The position numbers and the translations under genes are program-made. From positions 1 through 11,449 of the forward strand of contig CAIWTL010000519.1 in the NCBI GenBank assembly GCA_903915555.1: DNA of 11,449 bases, in the 5' to 3' direction. This document shows positions 1-7,583 of this stretch, piece by piece. The DNA is from an uncultured Micrococcales bacterium (lineage in GTDB: Bacteria; Actinomycetota; Actinomycetes; S36-B12; GCA-2699445). Each line of letters starts with the position of its first letter. Positions within the stretch are counted from its first letter, which is position 1. The notes beneath the pieces were generated by a model. That model was not told where the DNA came from. It made no database searches and saw only the letters and a program-made list of their open reading frames with translations.

Positions 1-2
1 CC

Positions 3-212
3 GACGCGGTCAGCGTCGGGGACTTCCACCTGGCCAAGGACATCGTGCACTTCCACACCGGAGCCTTCGATGGGACCGACGCGCAGATGCTGGAGATCCT
101 GAAACCCTTCGTCGGACATCGGTACCGCTGGGTCCGCATGTTCGAGCTGACCGGCTACCACCAGCCCCGGCGCGGTCCCCGGTTCGCGGTACCCGCCCAC
201 CGCTACGGATGA
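3..212 (+). CDS. DNA-3-methyladenine glycosylase (AlkA-like), C-terminal end only
   Basis: This is the 3' end of a gene entering from the left, with 69 codons and a TGA stop visible. The fragment opens with DAVSVGDFHLAKDIV and continues through a short helix-rich tail (MLEILKPFVGHRYRWVRMFEL). In actinobacterial members of the helix-hairpin-helix base-excision glycosylase family, the VGD(F/Y)HL segment carries the aspartate that aligns with the catalytic Asp of E. coli AlkA, followed by a closing helix that ends in RGPR-type residues. Such enzymes excise alkylated bases such as 3-methyladenine from DNA in the cytoplasm. The helix-hairpin-helix itself lies outside the window, so the assignment rests on this tail alone. 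The gene converges on the giant exported-protein gene, with 30 bases between the two stop codons, and no functional link is implied. Confidence 0.7.
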   Translation, partial: DAVSVGDFHLAKDIVHFHTGAFDGTDAQMLEILKPFVGHRYRWVRMFELTGYHQPRRGPRFAVPAHRYG

Positions 213-213
213 C

Positions 214-234
214 GCCTGCCACAGGCACCGTGCC
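214..234. terminator. Weak hairpin(s) between convergent genes
   Basis: The 30-base gap between the two convergent stop codons contains GCCTG-CCA-CAGGC (214-226), overlapping a second short inverted repeat GGCA-CCG-TGCC (224-234). The stems are only 4-5 bp and no T-tract follows on either strand, so this could be a weak bidirectional terminator or chance. Its position between two converging genes is the main argument for it. Confidence 0.25.
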
Positions 235-242
235 GTGCATCC

Positions 243-3200
243 CTAACGCAGGGCGAACTGGAAGAGCTGGAAGGGACTCTTGGGTTTGCTGGCCTGTTTC
301 AGCTCGCCTGCCGGTAGCCCTTGAGGACCGTTCCATCCGCCGGCCAGCATGTCCTCCGAGCGGCCGGCGCCGTTCTTGAAGTCCAGGTACTGGATGCCGT
401 ACCAGCTGGTGAAGTCCTGGAAGCCCCATCGGTCCTTCGCCGGTTTCTGGGCCCCCAGGGTGACACCGAAGTATCCGTCCTGGTTGGCGCAGCCGCCGGA
501 CACGTTCTTCTTCACCATCGTCGTCCGACTGCTGCCCGGGGGTAACGGACCCCGCAGCAGATCAGGATTGACCATGCTCTGGTTCTCGTCTGGGGCCAGG
601 ACGCAGTATCGGCGGGTATCGATCGCGATCTCACCCAGGTACAGCTGATTGCTGGTCGGATTGGCCACCCGCAGGATCCGGAGGTCGGGATCGCTCAGCC
701 ACAGCGTCTGCTCCACGGACGGCCCGCCCAGGGCGATGGCGCCGCCCTGTGCCAGCGGCGTCAACTGACAGGTGACGCTGTCATCGAGGAAGGTGTTGTC
801 CGCCCAGCGCCCCTTGTTGGGCAGATACCCGAGAGTCGTGCGGTCGGGGGCGACCATCTTCAGGTAGCAGCGGTCATTACGACGTACCAGTTGCACGTAG
901 GAGCCGCGACGGTCCTCATCGGAGTAAGTCTTGCCCTCCGGTTGGGGCTTCCAGCGCAGGGCGACCCCATCCGGTTGGTAGACGTAGTTTGTGCGGTCAC
1001 CGGTGGCCTGGAAGAGGTACTTCTGGACCGTCAACTCGCCCGTCCGATTCAGTTCCACTCGGGCGATCCGAGCGGTCCGCGCCGGGTCGGTGCCCACGGA
1101 CAGGTGCATTCCGAAGGGATCGACGATCTGCTCCGCCTGGGCCGGGCCGCGGGGGAAGTCCGCGATTCCCACCGCTCCGTCGCAGCGCAGCGTCTTTCCT
1201 TCGGAGAGGACTGGAATGACGCCGCTGGTGCAGTTGAGTTCCTTCTGGTGCTCCTCCTGCTTTCGGATGAAGCTGAGGATCATCTCTGCCGAAGCGCGTG
1301 CCGAACTCATCCCCTTGTCCCACTGCTCCAGGACCACGGAACTGTAGGGAGTCATCTGCGTATTCGTGTTCAGGAACTGGCACTGTTCCTTGGTGCAGGT
1401 GAGGCGAACCCGGGAGGCCTGGCTGGTGTTGAAGGAACTTCCCGACCAGTTGCCCATCACTACATCCGCTTCCAGCCCGCACGGCGACGGAGTCGGCGCC
1501 ACTCCACCGACGGGAGCAGGATTACGGTTCGTCGAGGTGGGTTCCCACACCAGGCCGTGCTTCTCGAAGGTACAGGCGGGCACCCCGACGCGTGGGTCCG
1601 CCTTCGGCCCGATCAGTTGCACCGCAATGGTGGCCTTGTCGCGATAGGGCAGCCGCTGGTCGTAGGGCTTCTCGGTGTAGGCGAGCCCCTTCCAGTCGGG
1701 GTTGCGCAGGATGTCCTTACCGTCGACCTGACCGGGGTCGGGTGCCGCGGGAGGAATGTCGATGCTCTTCTGGTCGGTCCCTCCGCTGATGTAGTTGTCC
1801 ACCAACGTCATGTCGATGGAGCGCTCCACCCACAGGATCTTGTACTTCCCGGCGACGTAGACCCGGAAGTGCAGTTTGTACTTGTCTCGTTGACAGCCCT
1901 TCCAGGCGTCATCGCGGTTCTTGCGTTTGGCCCCGAGGGTTCCACGGCAGAACTCGACGAAGATGTCCGGGCTGAACGAGAACCCCGGCAGACTCAACGT
2001 GACGCCGGCCCCCGCGTAGAACGACTGCAGATCGCCGTCGGCGTAGTCCAGACCCGCGCTGACCGCGATGCCCTGACCCAGGATGTTCACCTGCGCTGCC
2101 AGATCGACCTTGAGATAGGGCTGGATCAGGCCGCCCTCGGCTGGATCGAAGTACGGCAATGGGCTGAACTTCACGTTGACCCTGGCGTCAGCCAGATCCG
2201 TGCCGTAGATGCGCAATGATCCGGTCCCGGCGAGGTCGGCGCGGGTCACCCATTGGTCGGTCTGGCGCACCCGCGTCGAGCTGTAGGACCCCGTCACTCC
2301 GAGCCGGGCACCGGTGCCCTCCGTTCCGATGCGAAGAGATGCGTCGACCTTGACGTTGTAGTGGGGAACCTGCGTGGTCGTGGTTGCAGTGTCGATATCC
2401 ACGTCGAAGCGTGGTCCACGATTGGGCGCGGGAACACAGCCGGGTCCTGCCTGGCGGTCACATCCCGCCAGCTCCAAGCCCTTCCATCTGATGGGGTTGG
2501 GGATGTTCAGGTAGCCGAGCATCGCGAACGACCGGGCCTGTTCGTCGCCGTCCTTCGCCGGCATCCGAACGGTCAGGGCCGCGTCCACCGTCGCACCCGC
2601 GACTTCCCCGTCGAACGCGAAACCCCACCCCTTGGCGATGTTCAGCGTTCCCCCACTGCCGTCCAGCACGGTGCATCCCATCGGGGCATAAACGATGCGC
2701 AGGAAGCGGGCGCTGACCGGGCCGAGCTCCAGGACGTTCTTGTCCCGCAGCACATCGGAGCCGTTGTATCGCGCCACCTCGAGAATGGCGCAACTGTTGA
2801 TGGCGCCCACCCCGACGCTGAAGTTCAGCCGCACCTGGGGTCGGTTGACCAGGCCCACCTTCTCCCCCCAGCGGGACGGCAGCGTGACGGCACCGGTGAC
2901 CATGAAGTTGTAGGAACGGGAGGCCGTGGCGCCGGTGGGTGGTCCGGGCGGCGGCGTGGGGTCCGGATCGGGATCAGGCGGCTTGGGCCCCGGATCCGGC
3001 GTCTTCCATTTCGCGGTCAGTCCAAGGCCCAACTCGTTCACCGTCAGGTCTTCCACCCCGAAGGCGTTGGTCCAGGCCTGCGACTCCGTCGCCACCCGGA
3101 GTGCCACCGTGAAGGACTCCGACGAGTACGAGATGGAGCCGACGATCGGGACGAAGTTCTGCCAAGTTCCGGTGATCTCCAGACCCACCGAGAAGCCCTG

Positions 3201-6200
3201 CAGGTCCTGCCCACCGATGGTTCCGAGTCCGAACTGCATGCGTAGTCCGAGGCGGCCGAACTCGAGCATGTCGGCGACTTTCCACGGGCCGCTGCCGAGC
3301 AGCAGCCGGGCATCGATGCGGAGGTTCTCCTGCCGCTGCTTGTCACCGAAGAACACCTCGGCGGCCCAGGGGATCGTGACACCCTTGCCGCAGTCCCGGG
3401 TGTTGAAGGAGCCGATACCGTCGATGTCCAGCGCAAGCAGGCTGTACGCGATGGGACATGCCCCGCCCGCGGGAATGAACATGGAACCACCCATCATGAG
3501 GGTCCCGGGTTTGGTGACCGGGATGTCCCCCGGCCCTCCGTTGGCGATGACTGTTCGGTAGGTGGAGTAGGCGAGCATGGTGTCCCGCAGCGGAAGTTTT
3601 CCGATGAAGCAGTAGCCGCCGGATGACACGTCGAACTCACCGCCGACGGGTATGTTCACCTCTTTCGAGCCGGTCGTCCGCACCGAACCCGTGAAGCCGA
3701 TGGCCGCGCCCGGTGTCGCCGTGTCGGTCGGTGAGCACAAGCGTTCCGATGGTGTCTGGCGAAGGGTGAGCGACTGGACCTCGATGACATAGCCCTCGGG
3801 CCCGAAGTTCGGGAATCCGCTGACCTGGAGTTTCACCGTCCTGGCGGCCAGATCCGCCCACAAGGTGACGTCGACCACGAGATCAGGGAGGGGTTCTCCG
3901 ATCACGATGCGCAACTTGCCCTCGATCTTCACTCGGATGCTGAGTGCGGAGCACGTGGCTCCGGTGAAGCAGTCGTTGGTGATCGTCGCTGTGGCGTTCT
4001 CCACAGACACCCCGGTCGTCCGCAGCCCCTTCAGCCCTACGCTCACCAGGAGGCGAGGCGTGCCGTTCACCTTCTTCATGGAGATCGTTCCTGTGCCGGA
4101 GTCCACGCTGAACCCCTCGGCGAACGACCATTTGTCGAGCAGGTCGACGGACAGTGACCAGTCTGTCGCGGTGCGGTAGGTTCCTGCCAGCGACGCCGAC
4201 ACCTGTTGTGTCCCCAGACCCAGGCGACCCTTGGCAGTCAGCGAGATCTGCGTCTTCTTCGCGCTGTCCCATGACCACGTCACCCCGAGCTGGGAGACAG
4301 CGACCCCGTCGAGCATCTCGAAGTCGCAGGACTCGCTGGTCTGAGTGGTGTTGCGGCAGACGGTCCGCAGATCCACTCTGGTCGCGGCGAATCGGCCCTG
4401 CTGATCGAAGTACACCGCGCCCTCGCCGGCCAGGTTCAAGGTGTTGCCCCGCTTGTCGGTCATGACTGCGACATCGGTGGCGACGACGGCGATCCGAGTG
4501 CGACCGTCCGGCTCCACAGTGATCTCGAAGCCCACTCGACCACCACCGGACGGTGCGCTCTGCGCACCCAGTTCCACCAGCGTCGTGACCCGGTCGGCGG
4601 CGAACTGCAGGGTGGGCGCGCCCGCTCCACTGCCGACCATGTCCCAGTCCTCCGGGAGGGGGACGAATCCCAGCGCGCCGGCCGGCAGGAGGAGGTTGCC
4701 GACGAGGGGGCCGAGAGTGCCGTCCCGGTTCACCTGGGAGGCCACATCGAAGTCGTCGGGAGCCGTCAGCTCGACAGTGCGGTCATCGGTGTCCAGTGCG
4801 GTACGCCATGACGCGGGGAGGCTCAAGTCCGCCTTCGTCACGTGTACCCCACCCTGATCGACGTGGCCGGTCACCCCCTCGAGGCGATACCCATCCTTCT
4901 CCAGGGTCGCTCGGGTGAAGGTGACGCGTGCCATCGGCTCGGTGCATTCGCCGCTCAGGGCGGCACCTGCCCCCAGGAACAGCCGCGCGTCGCCTGACAT
5001 GACGACATCCGGGTCGGTCCGGCTCGGATCGTCCAATCGCTGTGCCACGGTGCACACGAGACTCGTCGGCTCGGGTGCCTTGCAGTTCGCCGCAAGACAG
5101 TTGGTTCGGTGCTGCGAGCGGACCATCACCAACTTCGTCGCGCTGACCTGGCGCCCGCCCTTGAGTCTGATGTCGGCCCCCACGACCACCGCCTGCGGGT
5201 GGTCCGGTGCCCGGAATGACACCGAGCTGGCGGAGGGAGTCGTCAGCGGACCACTCGAACCGCGGATGACCCGCCACTTCACCGATCGGATCGCCACGGC
5301 CGACTTCACGGAGAGGCGCACGCGTGAGCCGGGAATGACCTGCAGTCGACCGGTGTGCGTCAGTGCCGGCGCGATCTGTACCGCTGTGATTGCCGGCTTC
5401 GCACCCTTCGTGATCTTCGTCTTGGATTTCGACAGATGACGCAGCACGTCGGGTACGCGCTTGAGTCGGGGATCGACCTTGCCGCTCCTCCCGGTGAGGG
5501 CGTTCACCACCACGCGCCGCCGCTCAGTCGCCCCCCCTCCTGTTGCGGTCACCTGGAAGACGAAGCGGTGGGAGCGCTGCAAGGGTGGCAGCACCACGTT
5601 CTGCGGGACCACTGACGCCGAGGCGGACTCCCGCTGTTCGTCCAGGAAGTCGACACGCGGCGTCACTCCCCGGCACTGCGCGACCCGGTTGGCCGACTTC
5701 GGCGTCGTGCACAGTTGTGACCAGCGAGTGCTGACCTGACGTCCTTCGACGCCTCTCAGCCTTCCCTGCAGTTGTACTGTTCGCCTGCCGGCGGGCGAGC
5801 CCGGTGCGACGAAGAAGGGCGAGCCCGTGACCGCGCTGGCCGACAGCCGCATCCGCTGGTCGATGTCGACCGCGCCTGATGCTGCGGTCGATCTGGCCAG
5901 CCAACCAGTCGAGCGGAACGTGCCCAGGGCACCGTGTCCACCGCCGATGCCAGCCACAACACCCTGCTCCTGCCAGTTGGCGGTCGCCTTGACCGTTGCC
6001 TGGTGACCGTCCTGTCTACGCCCTTCGACCTGGATATCGATGTTGGGCGGTACCGCACGCGACCGGAGGGTGGCCGGGCGCGCCAGGGTGCACAAGCCGA
6101 CACCGGACTTCGTCCGGCAGCGCCAGTCGTCACCGATAGCCCGCGACACTGCGCCATCGGCGGTGATCCGCACCGACACGCGCCGAGCGGCCACACCCGG

Positions 6201-6647
6201 AGCCGCGCTGCGCGCGAAACTCAGCGTCGCGACGCCGGAACCACCGACGCGGCCTGCGGTCGACTGCTGGATGCCGACCGAGAACGCCGGTCCCTGCGTC
6301 ATCCAGACGTTCCGTCGCATCGCCCGCTGCTTGGCCGACATCGCGGACACGGGAACAGCGGATGGTGGAACGGACACTCCGTTCGCGGAGAACAGGTCCC
6401 GGGGAAGGGCTGGACCCACGGACCGTGGGTGCCGGAAGTGTCGAGCGCTCCCGGTGGGGGCCTGGACCGACTGCGACTCCTGCGGAGTGGTGGGCTCAGT
6501 CGCCGCGGACTCCACTGCCTCCGGGGCCGTTGGGGACGCCTCGGGTGCCGGGTCGCCTGCCACGGCCGACGCGGGCGGTGATCCTGACAGCAGGACCACG
6601 GCGCTCGTCAGGGCCACTATCGCTACGCGTGCTTCACGTCGCATCAT
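243..6647 (-). CDS. Giant exported beta-rich, cysteine-paired protein of unknown function
   Basis: The gene encodes 2134 residues and ends in TAG. The ATG at 6647 is chosen because a GGGAGG ribosome-binding site lies 6 bases upstream and a classic Sec signal peptide starts there: MMRREAR, a hydrophobic core (residues 8-20), then SPPASA with cleavage near residue 28 or 30. The adjacent ATG at 6644 is equally possible. After an Ala/Pro/Glu/Thr-rich stretch to about residue 75, residues about 105-210 resemble DUF11-type beta-sandwich repeats (WRC...GLCT pattern). An Ig-like segment (SVKWRV...) follows further on, then long runs of alternating hydrophobic/polar beta-strand-like sequence. A Pro/Asp linker sits at about residues 1214-1238, and after another loose linker near 1620-1640 comes a C-terminal region of about 500 residues. 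I count 32 cysteines, mostly in close pairs, which fits disulfides outside the cell. No LPXTG, no C-terminal membrane helix and no catalytic motif was seen. Function is unknown; a secreted or cell-envelope structural or binding protein is an inference. Confidence 0.85.
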   Translation of the reverse strand: MMRREARVAIVALTSAVVLLSGSPPASAVAGDPAPEASPTAPEAVESAATEPTTPQESQSVQAPTGSARHFRHPRSVGPALPRDLFSANGVSVPPSAVPVSAMSAKQRAMRRNVWMTQGPAFSVGIQQSTAGRVGGSGVATLSFARSAAPGVAARRVSVRITADGAVSRAIGDDWRCRTKSGVGLCTLARPATLRSRAVPPNIDIQVEGRRQDGHQATVKATANWQEQGVVAGIGGGHGALGTFRSTGWLARSTAASGAVDIDQRMRLSASAVTGSPFFVAPGSPAGRRTVQLQGRLRGVEGRQVSTRWSQLCTTPKSANRVAQCRGVTPRVDFLDEQRESASASVVPQNVVLPPLQRSHRFVFQVTATGGGATERRRVVVNALTGRSGKVDPRLKRVPDVLRHLSKSKTKITKGAKPAITAVQIAPALTHTGRLQVIPGSRVRLSVKSAVAIRSVKWRVIRGSSGPLTTPSASSVSFRAPDHPQAVVVGADIRLKGGRQVSATKLVMVRSQHRTNCLAANCKAPEPTSLVCTVAQRLDDPSRTDPDVVMSGDARLFLGAGAALSGECTEPMARVTFTRATLEKDGYRLEGVTGHVDQGGVHVTKADLSLPASWRTALDTDDRTVELTAPDDFDVASQVNRDGTLGPLVGNLLLPAGALGFVPLPEDWDMVGSGAGAPTLQFAADRVTTLVELGAQSAPSGGGRVGFEITVEPDGRTRIAVVATDVAVMTDKRGNTLNLAGEGAVYFDQQGRFAATRVDLRTVCRNTTQTSESCDFEMLDGVAVSQLGVTWSWDSAKKTQISLTAKGRLGLGTQQVSASLAGTYRTATDWSLSVDLLDKWSFAEGFSVDSGTGTISMKKVNGTPRLLVSVGLKGLRTTGVSVENATATITNDCFTGATCSALSIRVKIEGKLRIVIGEPLPDLVVDVTLWADLAARTVKLQVSGFPNFGPEGYVIEVQSLTLRQTPSERLCSPTDTATPGAAIGFTGSVRTTGSKEVNIPVGGEFDVSSGGYCFIGKLPLRDTMLAYSTYRTVIANGGPGDIPVTKPGTLMMGGSMFIPAGGACPIAYSLLALDIDGIGSFNTRDCGKGVTIPWAAEVFFGDKQRQENLRIDARLLLGSGPWKVADMLEFGRLGLRMQFGLGTIGGQDLQGFSVGLEITGTWQNFVPIVGSISYSSESFTVALRVATESQAWTNAFGVEDLTVNELGLGLTAKWKTPDPGPKPPDPDPDPTPPPGPPTGATASRSYNFMVTGAVTLPSRWGEKVGLVNRPQVRLNFSVGVGAINSCAILEVARYNGSDVLRDKNVLELGPVSARFLRIVYAPMGCTVLDGSGGTLNIAKGWGFAFDGEVAGATVDAALTVRMPAKDGDEQARSFAMLGYLNIPNPIRWKGLELAGCDRQAGPGCVPAPNRGPRFDVDIDTATTTTQVPHYNVKVDASLRIGTEGTGARLGVTGSYSSTRVRQTDQWVTRADLAGTGSLRIYGTDLADARVNVKFSPLPYFDPAEGGLIQPYLKVDLAAQVNILGQGIAVSAGLDYADGDLQSFYAGAGVTLSLPGFSFSPDIFVEFCRGTLGAKRKNRDDAWKGCQRDKYKLHFRVYVAGKYKILWVERSIDMTLVDNYISGGTDQKSIDIPPAAPDPGQVDGKDILRNPDWKGLAYTEKPYDQRLPYRDKATIAVQLIGPKADPRVGVPACTFEKHGLVWEPTSTNRNPAPVGGVAPTPSPCGLEADVVMGNWSGSSFNTSQASRVRLTCTKEQCQFLNTNTQMTPYSSVVLEQWDKGMSSARASAEMILSFIRKQEEHQKELNCTSGVIPVLSEGKTLRCDGAVGIADFPRGPAQAEQIVDPFGMHLSVGTDPARTARIARVELNRTGELTVQKYLFQATGDRTNYVYQPDGVALRWKPQPEGKTYSDEDRRGSYVQLVRRNDRCYLKMVAPDRTTLGYLPNKGRWADNTFLDDSVTCQLTPLAQGGAIALGGPSVEQTLWLSDPDLRILRVANPTSNQLYLGEIAIDTRRYCVLAPDENQSMVNPDLLRGPLPPGSSRTTMVKKNVSGGCANQDGYFGVTLGAQKPAKDRWGFQDFTSWYGIQYLDFKNGAGRSEDMLAGGWNGPQGLPAGELKQASKPKSPFQLFQFALR

Positions 6648-6653
6648 TCGGGG

Positions 6654-6659
6654 CCTCCC
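6654..6659 (-). promoter_or_regulatory. Ribosome-binding site fixing the giant gene's start
   Basis: On the minus strand GGGAGG lies 6 bases before the ATG at 6647 and 9 before the ATG at 6644. It supports starting at the tandem ATGs, and the signal peptide agrees. The open frame continues 43 codons further upstream, but those codons lie over the promoter and terminator-like sequences and encode an Arg-rich stretch ahead of the signal peptide. Confidence 0.75.
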
Positions 6660-6681
6660 ACGCTGACCCGTGCGGACCTCG

Positions 6682-6710
6682 AATGTAAGGGACGGAGACG
6701 GCCGTCTCCA
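6682..6710 (-). promoter_or_regulatory. Candidate promoter of the giant exported-protein gene
   Basis: Reading the minus strand, TGGAGA (6710-6705, four of six matches to TTGACA) is followed after exactly 17 bases by TACATT (6687-6682), which fits the actinobacterial TAnnnT -10 pattern. Transcription would begin near 6675, giving a short leader of about 28 bases that contains the GGGAGG ribosome-binding site. The separate promoter agrees with the 159-base gap after yaaA. No expression evidence is available. Confidence 0.4.
6694..6709. promoter_or_regulatory. Perfect 16-bp palindrome overlapping the -35/spacer (candidate operator)
   Basis: GGAGACGGCCGTCTCC is its own reverse complement over all 16 bases. 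It overlaps the proposed -35 hexamer and most of the spacer of the promoter above, the position expected for a dimeric repressor site. As RNA it would make a 6-bp stem with a GGCC loop, but it lies upstream of the proposed transcription start. No cognate regulator gene is in the window. Confidence 0.4.
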
Positions 6711-6721
6711 TCGGAACCCCG

Positions 6722-6808
6722 AAAAGCCGACCGCAGATCTGACCCGCAGCGTCGTTTCCTCGCGAACGCGATTCAAGCCCCGTACGGGGCTGATCTGCGG
6801 TCGACCTC
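6722..6808 (-). terminator. Large branched stem-loop with trailing T-run after yaaA
   Basis: On the minus strand, CGACCGCAGATC (6803-6792) pairs perfectly with GATCTGCGGTCG (6739-6728), 52 bases apart. In RNA the stem can lengthen to 17 pairs with wobbles, reaching into the last two bases of the yaaA stop codon (6808-6807) and the TTTT tract (6725-6722). Directly next to the first arm sits a perfect 16-bp palindrome AGCCCCGTACGGGGCT (6791-6776), and a smaller hairpin TCGC-GTTC-GCGA follows, so the fold is a branched (multi-helix) junction. The place, just after the last gene of the operon, and the trailing GCTTTTC suggest a transcription terminator or an RNA 3'-end stabiliser. The loop is larger than in ordinary intrinsic terminators. 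Confidence 0.5.
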
Positions 6809-7571
6809 AGGGTTGGGTGACGGCGAGGGTCCAGGGGGACCGACTGTTGCGGGGCTGCGTCAGTGCCACCTCGAACTCCTCACCCACCGCCGCCGCCAGT
6901 TGTTCGGGAGTGCGCGGAGTCGAGCCGCTGCGGGTACAGAGGGCCCTCGCCACGAGGCCACGGGTGTGTTTCGCCATATGGGACACGGCCGTCCCGGAGT
7001 CCTTGCCGAGAACCCGGATCTGGACGGTGCGTTCCGGGGCGGTGCAGGGCCACGCCTGCTGATAGGGAGCAGAGCGGCAGTCGACCACGACTCCCCGGGT
7101 CACCTGGGGACCGAGGACGGGGTCGAGGTGAGGGCGCCAGAACCGGGCGAGCGGGCCCACACCGGGAAGATCCACCGTCATCGACAGGCGGTAGGCGGGA
7201 ATGCGGTCGGTCAGCCGCACCGCTCCCCACAGCGCCGATATCACCAGCAGGGCGCGCGCCGCCCGTCGCCTGCCGGCGGCATCCATCGAGGCGAGGTCCA
7301 GTGCCTCGTAGAGCACACCGGAGTAGACCTGTGCGGCGGGAGCGGCCGGCAGAGTCCACAGGTCGACATTGGCTCGGACCTCGGCGTCCAGGGAGGCCCC
7401 GACCCCCAGCACCGCCGATGCATCCTCCCGCGCACTGAGCGTGGCGAGCGCGTCGCCCACCGCCAGCCGGGCCGACGTGAGTGCGGGGAACGACAGCCCG
7501 GCCAGGTCGACCGGTCGCCGCCGCGCACCCGCACGTCGTTTCCCCTCCGAAGGAGGGAGCAGGATCAGCAA
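6807..7571 (-). CDS. yaaA: Peroxide stress protein YaaA (DUF328 family)
   Basis: The protein has 254 residues, close to the 258 of E. coli YaaA. The N-terminus MLILLPPSEGK is the family signature, so the TTG at 7571 is the start. Other family segments are YSGVLYEALD, ISALWGAVRLTDRIPAYRLSM, FWRP, VVDCRSAPYQQAW and, near residues 188-205, GKDSGTAVSHMAKHTRG. In E. coli, YaaA limits free intracellular iron during hydrogen peroxide stress, which reduces DNA and protein damage; the biochemical activity is not settled, and DNA binding has been reported. The TTG lies 12 bases after the cysNC stop and has no clear Shine-Dalgarno sequence, which suggests translation coupled to cysNC and modest output. 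It is the last gene of the phosphatase-cysD-cysNC-yaaA run and is followed by the terminator-like stem. Confidence 0.9.
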   Translation of the reverse strand: MLILLPPSEGKRRAGARRRPVDLAGLSFPALTSARLAVGDALATLSAREDASAVLGVGASLDAEVRANVDLWTLPAAPAAQVYSGVLYEALDLASMDAAGRRRAARALLVISALWGAVRLTDRIPAYRLSMTVDLPGVGPLARFWRPHLDPVLGPQVTRGVVVDCRSAPYQQAWPCTAPERTVQIRVLGKDSGTAVSHMAKHTRGLVARALCTRSGSTPRTPEQLAAAVGEEFEVALTQPRNSRSPWTLAVTQP

Positions 7572-7583
7572 CGGATCAGCGGG

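Noticed and set aside
10..429. A minus-strand open frame across the left convergent gap.
   Set aside because: It crosses the ends of two better-supported genes and has the Arg/Gly/Ala/Ser composition of a shadow frame.
891..2219. A 442-codon plus-strand open frame opposite the giant gene.
   Set aside because: Low-complexity Val/Asp/Gly/Arg composition mirrors the coding strand, with no start signal and no domain.
2935..3010. A possible tandem DNA repeat at the GGATC/GGG-rich stretch in the giant gene.
   Set aside because: It encodes the Pro/Asp interdomain linker (PDPDPDP); the repetition is explained by the protein composition.
6648..6776. A longer giant protein starting 43 codons upstream.
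   Set aside because: The extra residues are Arg-rich, precede an obvious signal peptide, and cover the promoter candidate and palindrome. The ribosome-binding site points to 6647.
6776..6791. The 16-bp palindrome AGCCCCGTACGGGGCT as a separate protein-binding site.
   Set aside because: Its place immediately beside the outer stem arm fits better as part of the terminator-like structure after yaaA, although a binding-site role is not excluded.
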